Source: Serratia symbiotica
GTDB taxonomy: Bacteria > Pseudomonadota > Gammaproteobacteria > Enterobacterales > Enterobacteriaceae
Reading direction: 5' to 3'
DNA length: 64,000 nt
Assembly (NCBI RefSeq): GCF_000821185.2
Contig: NZ_CP050855.1
Location: forward strand, 2,356,001-2,420,000
Shown here: piece after piece, positions 59,744 through 64,000 of the stretch
Numbering within the stretch: the stretch's first letter is position 1
Layout: every line of letters starts with the position of its first letter
Translations under genes and position numbers: made by a program
The notes under the pieces: model-generated
The model's input: the letters and a program-made list of their open reading frames with translations, nothing else
What the model was told of the DNA's origin: nothing
Databases searched by the model: none

Positions 59744-60351
59744 AAAATAACGGTGGTTAAGAGTTTGCTTTATTGATTCTCTTCCAGCTACGTGAGCATC
59801 TGCCGGTGTTAGCCCAGTTGCCCCTCGATCATCAGCCGTCAGCCCCACCAGGTTTTCAAGCCGTTGCAAATGTAGAGCATGTAGTATCACCACTCTTTGG
59901 TTTCAGATGCTGCTCTTGCCATTAGGCTGTGTCCAGCAATGGCCCGTGAGCGTCGCTGGCGATCATTTGAACGCCCAGCAAGGCGCAAGCCGTGAGGTTT
60001 GGTGGGCCAAATAAGCAGCACCTCACCTTGGGTGCCTAAATGGCCTCAGCCCTTAGGGGGACACCCCAAAGCTGGTACTCCGCGTTGTCGGGCTTGAATA
60101 TAGGCCCGCGATGCCATTGCACCTTCTGCCTTGATTACCGGCTTTTGGGTCTACGACGCTACGGTTAATGATGGAACACAGCCTAGTCCCCCCTTTGGCT
60201 ACTCATACGTATCCACTAATGATTATAGAAAGAAGGGGCCATGTACGACCCCCTCACCCGTTTCGTCAATAAATTAAGCTGATAAGACCGATGAAATATA
60301 GTAGCGAAAGAACTGCTGCAATGGTACTTTGCCGCGCAAGCGCTAACAGGA
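59744..60351. other. queC-ybaV spacer holding repeat copy 3
   Basis: ybaW, expected here, is absent. Most of the gap is dispersed repeat copy 3. No other feature is supported. Confidence 0.5.
59930..60180 (+). repeat. Dispersed intergenic repeat, copy 3
   Basis: Same elements and order as copy 1: ATTTGAACGCCCAGCAAGG, CAAATAAGCAG, AAATGGCCTCAGCCCTT, CGTTGTCGGGCTTGAATATA, GCCTTGATTACCG, TTTTGGGTCTACGACGCTAC. Single-base changes and small indels separate the copies. Confidence 0.65.
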
Positions 60352-60720
60352 TCATATTTTCAAGCGCGATCGGTTCTTTTCAAACAGCTCCGGCCCGATG
60401 CCCGGTACTTCCTGCAACTGCTCAATCTGAGTGAAAGGCCCATTCTGCTCGCGGTAACGAACTATGCTTTCGGCCTTTTTCAGGCCAATGCCTTTAAGTA
60501 TGCTGGCCAACTGCTCAGCACCCGCTTGATTAATGCTCACTGCCGCCTCACCTGCCACCGGCATCACCGCACCTTGTCCGGGGTTAGCTGCTGGCTGCGA
60601 AAGCATCGGCGACGGCGATACTTTTTCAGCTACCGCCACCGCTGAAGCCATCAGGCACAGCAGGAACACCCAAGTGTGGATCCCATAATCATAAAGCGCC
60701 TTTTTTTCTGTATGTTGCAT
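60352..60720 (-). CDS. ybaV: YbaV, ComEA-type helix-hairpin-helix protein
   Basis: 122 residues: an N-terminal signal/anchor helix (WVFLLCLMASAVAVAEKV), a variable linker, and a C-terminal HhH DNA-binding motif (SINQAGAEQLASILKGIGLKK, IEQLQEVPGIGPELFEKN). Related to ComEA, which binds DNA in the periplasm of competent bacteria; role in enterobacteria unproven. Next to ppiD as in E. coli. Confidence 0.92.
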   Translation of the reverse strand: MQHTEKKALYDYGIHTWVFLLCLMASAVAVAEKVSPSPMLSQPAANPGQGAVMPVAGEAAVSINQAGAEQLASILKGIGLKKAESIVRYREQNGPFTQIEQLQEVPGIGPELFEKNRSRLKI

Positions 60721-60803
60721 GCTGTATTCTCCTTGTGTTTAACAGCAGGCTCACTTTGCCGCAGTGGCAAATGTTCAGCAATCGGCAGATTTTAGATCTG
60801 GTA

Positions 60804-60828
60804 AAGGCCGCGAAAGCGGCCTTGGGTT
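60804..60828 (-). terminator. Hairpin after ppiD
   Basis: AAGGCCGC and GCGGCCTT around GAAA, 31 bases beyond the ppiD stop; on the minus strand a weak U-tract (CTTTACC) follows, so a terminator is likely but not ideal. Confidence 0.6.
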
Positions 60829-60858
60829 ATTGCAATGCGTTACATAAAAATGCGGTGG

Positions 60859-62745
60859 TTACTGAGGTTGATACTGCTCAGCGGCACCCATATTGATTTT
60901 GGCGTCTTTACGCAGGCTCGCCAGAAGAGAGTAGAAGGTGCCGCTGGCGGCACTCTGTTCCATCTTGCTGACGAAAGTTTTCATTTCATCGGCTGGTAAC
61001 GAACCTGGTTTAACCACATCAAGCGCGATCAACACCACATTGTCCTGACGATCCTGCGACATGCCATAAACCGGTTTACCTTCCTGTGGGTGCGGCAGTG
61101 CAAACACATTTTCCACCAACGGCTTATCTTCTGAAGCACGCACCATCTTTTGCACGCTGCCAAAGCTCAGACCAGCGGCTTTCATCGCCTCGTCGCCCTT
61201 GCCCTGCTTCAACTCTACCAACAGTTGCTCGCCTTGCAGTTTCGCTTTTTCCAGCGCTTTGTTGTGTTTTACCCGCTCTGCTACGCGATCTTTCACCTGA
61301 TCGAAAGGTTCAATGCCTTCCGCTTTGTGGGCAGTCACGCGCACCACAAATGCCCGATCACCCTCCACGGTAATCACGTCAGAGTTACTACCCGGTGCAC
61401 CGTTCTCGCCAAGCAGTGAACCGTCGAAGATCGACTGCACTACCGGTTTGAAGTTCAGCGCGGCGGGAATGCTGTCGCGGGTGAACCAGCCAGTTTGCGC
61501 CGCTTTCACGCCGGCTACTTCTTCAGCCGAGGCCAGGGATTCGTTGTCGCTGGTCGCCGCTGCGCTCACCTTCTGTTGCAGCGCGTAATAGGCATCTAGC
61601 GCTTTCTCCCGCCGAACCTGTTTAGCGATGGTCTCATGCACGTCGCTCAGCGGCTTCATTTTCTCAGGCTCGATATCATTTAGACGCACGATCAAATAGC
61701 CGATGGAAGACTTCACTACGCTGGACAGTTGGCCTTTTTCAGTCAGGTGAGCTTGTTTCAGTTCGTCGGCAGTGGTTTCCGGCTCCAACCAGCCCAGTTC
61801 ACCACCAGTGCGGCGTGAGATGATATCGGTAGATTTGTCCTTCGCCAGGGTGGCAAAATCACCGCCTTTTTTCAGCTCACTGAGCACCGCGTTGGCTTCT
61901 GTCTCGGTTTTCAGTTGGATCACGCTGTAGTTCTTGCGCTCCGGCTGGCCGTAGCTACTTTTGTGCCGATCGTAATAGGCGCTAATGTCCGCATCACTGA
62001 CTTTCACCTTGTCTTGCATGGACACAGCGTCTATCGAGATATAACTCACCTTGATCTGCTCAGGTGCGATAAAGCTATTCTGGTTCTGTTGGTAGTAGGC
62101 TTTTAGCTCGTCGTCACTGACGTTCTGCTTAGCCTGCAACGCGCTCAGATCAATCGTCGCCAGGCGCACATTGCGCTGCTGCAACAGCAACGCCGCCATG
62201 GCCTGGGACTCAGCAGGTAGCACGAAACCCGACTCGCCGAAAGCTTGGGTCACTTGCTGGTTAACCAATTGCTGGCGCATGGACTGCGCGAAATCATCTG
62301 CGGTGTAACCCATGCGGCCGAGCAAGTCGAGATATTTGGCGTTATCGAATTGGCCGTCGGTCTGGAAGTAAGGGGTCTTGCGGATGGCATTTTTGATCTG
62401 CTCGTCGCTGACGCTCAGACCTAATTTCTTGGCGTATTGGGCCAGCAGCATGTTATCGATCAGTTGTGATAGCACTTGTTGGCGCATCCGCTGCATATAG
62501 CCTTCATTGCCAGCCAGCACAGAGAACTGGTCACCCAGTTGCTGCTGCATGCGTTGGCGTTCGCTTTGGAAAACCTGTTCCAGTTGAGCGCGTTCAATCA
62601 CCTGACCATTTACTTTTGCCGCATAATCGCCGAAGCCGCCGATCAGGTAATTACCCACCCCGGTCAAAATGAATGACAGGATGATCAGGGCCAAGATGAT
62701 TTTGAGCGCGACGTGATTTGCAGCCGCGCGTAAATTGTCCATCAT
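60859..62745 (-). CDS. ppiD: PpiD, periplasmic folding chaperone/parvulin-like PPIase
   Basis: 628 residues from MMDNLRAAANHVALKIILAL at 62745; one N-terminal membrane helix anchors it. SurA-N-like chaperone domains flank a parvulin domain at about residues 265-360 (YSVIQLKTETEANAVLSELK, GGDFATLAKDKSTDI, GGELGWLE). Works with SecYEG in early folding of outer membrane proteins. A longer frame to 62781 has no family support. Confidence 0.96.
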   Translation of the reverse strand: MMDNLRAAANHVALKIILALIILSFILTGVGNYLIGGFGDYAAKVNGQVIERAQLEQVFQSERQRMQQQLGDQFSVLAGNEGYMQRMRQQVLSQLIDNMLLAQYAKKLGLSVSDEQIKNAIRKTPYFQTDGQFDNAKYLDLLGRMGYTADDFAQSMRQQLVNQQVTQAFGESGFVLPAESQAMAALLLQQRNVRLATIDLSALQAKQNVSDDELKAYYQQNQNSFIAPEQIKVSYISIDAVSMQDKVKVSDADISAYYDRHKSSYGQPERKNYSVIQLKTETEANAVLSELKKGGDFATLAKDKSTDIISRRTGGELGWLEPETTADELKQAHLTEKGQLSSVVKSSIGYLIVRLNDIEPEKMKPLSDVHETIAKQVRREKALDAYYALQQKVSAAATSDNESLASAEEVAGVKAAQTGWFTRDSIPAALNFKPVVQSIFDGSLLGENGAPGSNSDVITVEGDRAFVVRVTAHKAEGIEPFDQVKDRVAERVKHNKALEKAKLQGEQLLVELKQGKGDEAMKAAGLSFGSVQKMVRASEDKPLVENVFALPHPQEGKPVYGMSQDRQDNVVLIALDVVKPGSLPADEMKTFVSKMEQSAASGTFYSLLASLRKDAKINMGAAEQYQPQ

Positions 62746-62808
62746 AGTGTGACAACACTCCGCTGTGATATGGATTAACAACCCTTGCGCAGGGTTCCCC
62801 CCTGCGAC

Positions 62809-62841
62809 AAAAATAAAAAAGGCGCATCGTAACGATGCGCC
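62809..62841 (-). terminator. Rho-independent terminator after hupB
   Basis: Minus strand stem GGCGCATCG with CGATGCGCC around TTA, followed by TTTTTTATTTTTG (62809-62820 on the plus strand). Lies between hupB and ppiD. Confidence 0.88.
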
Positions 62842-62924
62842 TTGTATCTTACCTTACCAGTCGCTTTGCGTCAGGTGATTGTTTATTGCCATACCTGTTT
62901 CGCTATACGGTTAGACACAAGCTA

Positions 62925-63197
62925 TCAATTGACTGCGTCTTTAAGCGCTTTCCCTGCGCGGAAAGCCGGAACTTTGGCTGCCGCGATGGTGATCTCTTTA
63001 CCCGTTTGTGGGTTGCGGCCAGTACGCGCCGAACGCTCACGCACAGTGAAGGTGCCGAAACCCACCAGAGCCACATCATCCCCTGCTTTCAAGGAGTCGG
63101 TAACAGAAGCAATTACTGCGTCTAAAGCGCGCCCGGCTGCCGCTTTGGAAATATCGGCACCTGTGGCAATCTTGTCGATCAGTTGTGACTTATTCAC
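62925..63197 (-). CDS. hupB: DNA-binding protein HU-beta
   Basis: 90 residues, histone-like nucleoid protein: [20 protein letters not shown], the [20 protein letters not shown] arm that inserts proline into the minor groove, and [16 protein letters not shown]. Independently transcribed between lon and ppiD. Confidence 0.98.
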   Translation of the reverse strand: MNKSQLIDKIATGADISKAAAGRALDAVIASVTDSLKAGDDVALVGFGTFTVRERSARTGRNPQTGKEITIAAAKVPAFRAGKALKDAVN

Positions 63198-63389
63198 TCT
63201 ATCATCCCCTCTAGAATTCTATCGCCGCACCGAGAAAGATTTACGGTTGCAGCAGCGCAGCGGTTATATCAGTCCCGTCGAATCTTGGTAAGCCACCGAC
63301 TTCGAGGCCAAACACAGGCCGACAGTCTCTAACTTAGCGGCACAAAAAAATACTGGCAAGTCCGAAATGGCTTATCAGCATAAGTTTTA

Positions 63390-64000
63390 TCAATGGCTTT
63401 TGCTCTTCGTCACCGTTTTTACCGCGACTGGTAGTGCGCCGAAGGCTGGATTTTGCAAGGTAATGTTCAAAACCTCATCAATTCTCTGTACCGGATGAAT
63501 CTCCAAATCGGCGATAACGTTGTCCGGAATTTCTTCCAGATCGCGCTTGTTCTCATGTGGGATCAGCACGGTTTTGATGCCGCCGCGATGCGCCGCCAGC
63601 AGCTTCTCTTTCAGGCCACCTATCGGCAACACTTGACCACGTAGGGTGATCTCACCGGTCATTGCTACATCGGCACGTACCGGGTTGCCAGTCAGGCAGG
63701 AAACCAGCGCGGTGCACATCGCAATACCGGCACTCGGCCCGTCTTTCGGCGTCGCACCTTCCGGCACATGGACATGGATGTCACGCTTTTCATAGAAATC
63801 AGCGTTGATACCCAGTTTTTCTGCGCTCGCACGTACCACGGTCAGCGCAGCTTGGATCGATTCCTGCATCACTTCACCCAAGGAACCGGTGTAGGTCAGT
63901 TTACCCTTGCCCGGCACACAAGCAGTTTCGATGGTTAGCAAATCGCCGCCCACTTCCGTCCACGCCAAGCCAGTAACCTGACCTACGCGGTTTTCGATGT
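63390..64000 (-). CDS. lon: ATP-dependent protease Lon, C-terminal part
   Basis: The reading frame is open to the window edge, so the N-terminal and AAA+ parts lie outside. About 203 residues remain: the proteolytic domain with the catalytic Ser in [18 protein letters not shown] and Lys in [16 protein letters not shown] (Ser679/Lys722 in E. coli). Ends with a variable tail. Degrades misfolded proteins and regulators such as SulA and RcsA. Confidence 0.96.
   Translation of the reverse strand, partial: IENRVGQVTGLAWTEVGGDLLTIETACVPGKGKLTYTGSLGEVMQESIQAALTVVRASAEKLGINADFYEKRDIHVHVPEGATPKDGPSAGIAMCTALVSCLTGNPVRADVAMTGEITLRGQVLPIGGLKEKLLAAHRGGIKTVLIPHENKRDLEEIPDNVIADLEIHPVQRIDEVLNITLQNPAFGALPVAVKTVTKSKSH

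Overview
The window reads as a chromosome segment of a Serratia-like member of the Yersiniaceae/Enterobacterales. The two flanks are core genes in orders known from E. coli, Serratia and Yersinia. The middle is full of decayed insertion sequences, group II intron pieces and broken genes. That decay, plus the loss or reduction to stubs of galR, aas, lplT, cof, ybaE, ybaW and ybaY, fits a genome in early reduction. Host-associated Serratia such as S. symbiotica comes to mind, but this species-level guess is inference.

Left flank (1-29,030). On the minus strand lie the recombination block ptrA-recB-recD, the prepilin-like operon ppdA-ppdB-ygdB-ppdC-recC, thyA-lgt and rppH-ptsP, after the 3' end of argA on the plus strand. 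The rppH-mutH gap carries DnaA boxes and corresponds to the E. coli DARS2 locus. mutH, ygdQ and tas follow on the plus strand. Next come an lplT stub, an OmrA/OmrB-type small RNA gene with an OmpR-like box, and the divergent pair lysA/lysR. Last are a LysR remnant, a metallo-beta-lactamase-fold protein, ygeR (actS) and hdeD.

Middle (29,030-46,300). This is an accessory junction between two blocks that lie far apart on the E. coli map (about 63 min and 10 min). It holds a dead parDE-like toxin-antitoxin pair, a dead plsC-like gene next to an IS1-family remnant, and an AT-rich pair of sugar/cell-surface acyltransferase genes. It also holds an IS3 deletion derivative, an ISL3 miniature derivative, an SDR dehydrogenase, Tn3 and IS256 transposase remnants, and an ISL3 element with a broken transposase. 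Then come group II intron fragments, rpmE2-rpmJ2 behind a Zur box, a dead IS110 transposase, a Zur-box-controlled zinc ABC transporter operon with a small extra membrane-protein ORF, and an ISAs1 (H-repeat) remnant.

Right flank (46,300-64,000). tomB-hha, ffs (4.5S RNA), atl (ybaZ), tesB, the sigma-54/NtrC-type glnK-amtB operon, mdlA-mdlB, decR (ybaO), an EamA transporter, a ybaE remnant, queC, ybaV, ppiD, hupB and the 3' part of lon. queC is interrupted by a full-length group II intron with its own reverse transcriptase. Exact removal of the predicted intron (57434-59296) restores a 232-residue QueC in frame.

The most interesting points are the intron in queC, the preserved Omr small RNA in an otherwise deleted neighbourhood, the 48-residue ORF in the Zur-regulated zinc operon, and a dispersed intergenic repeat of about 200 bp present three times.
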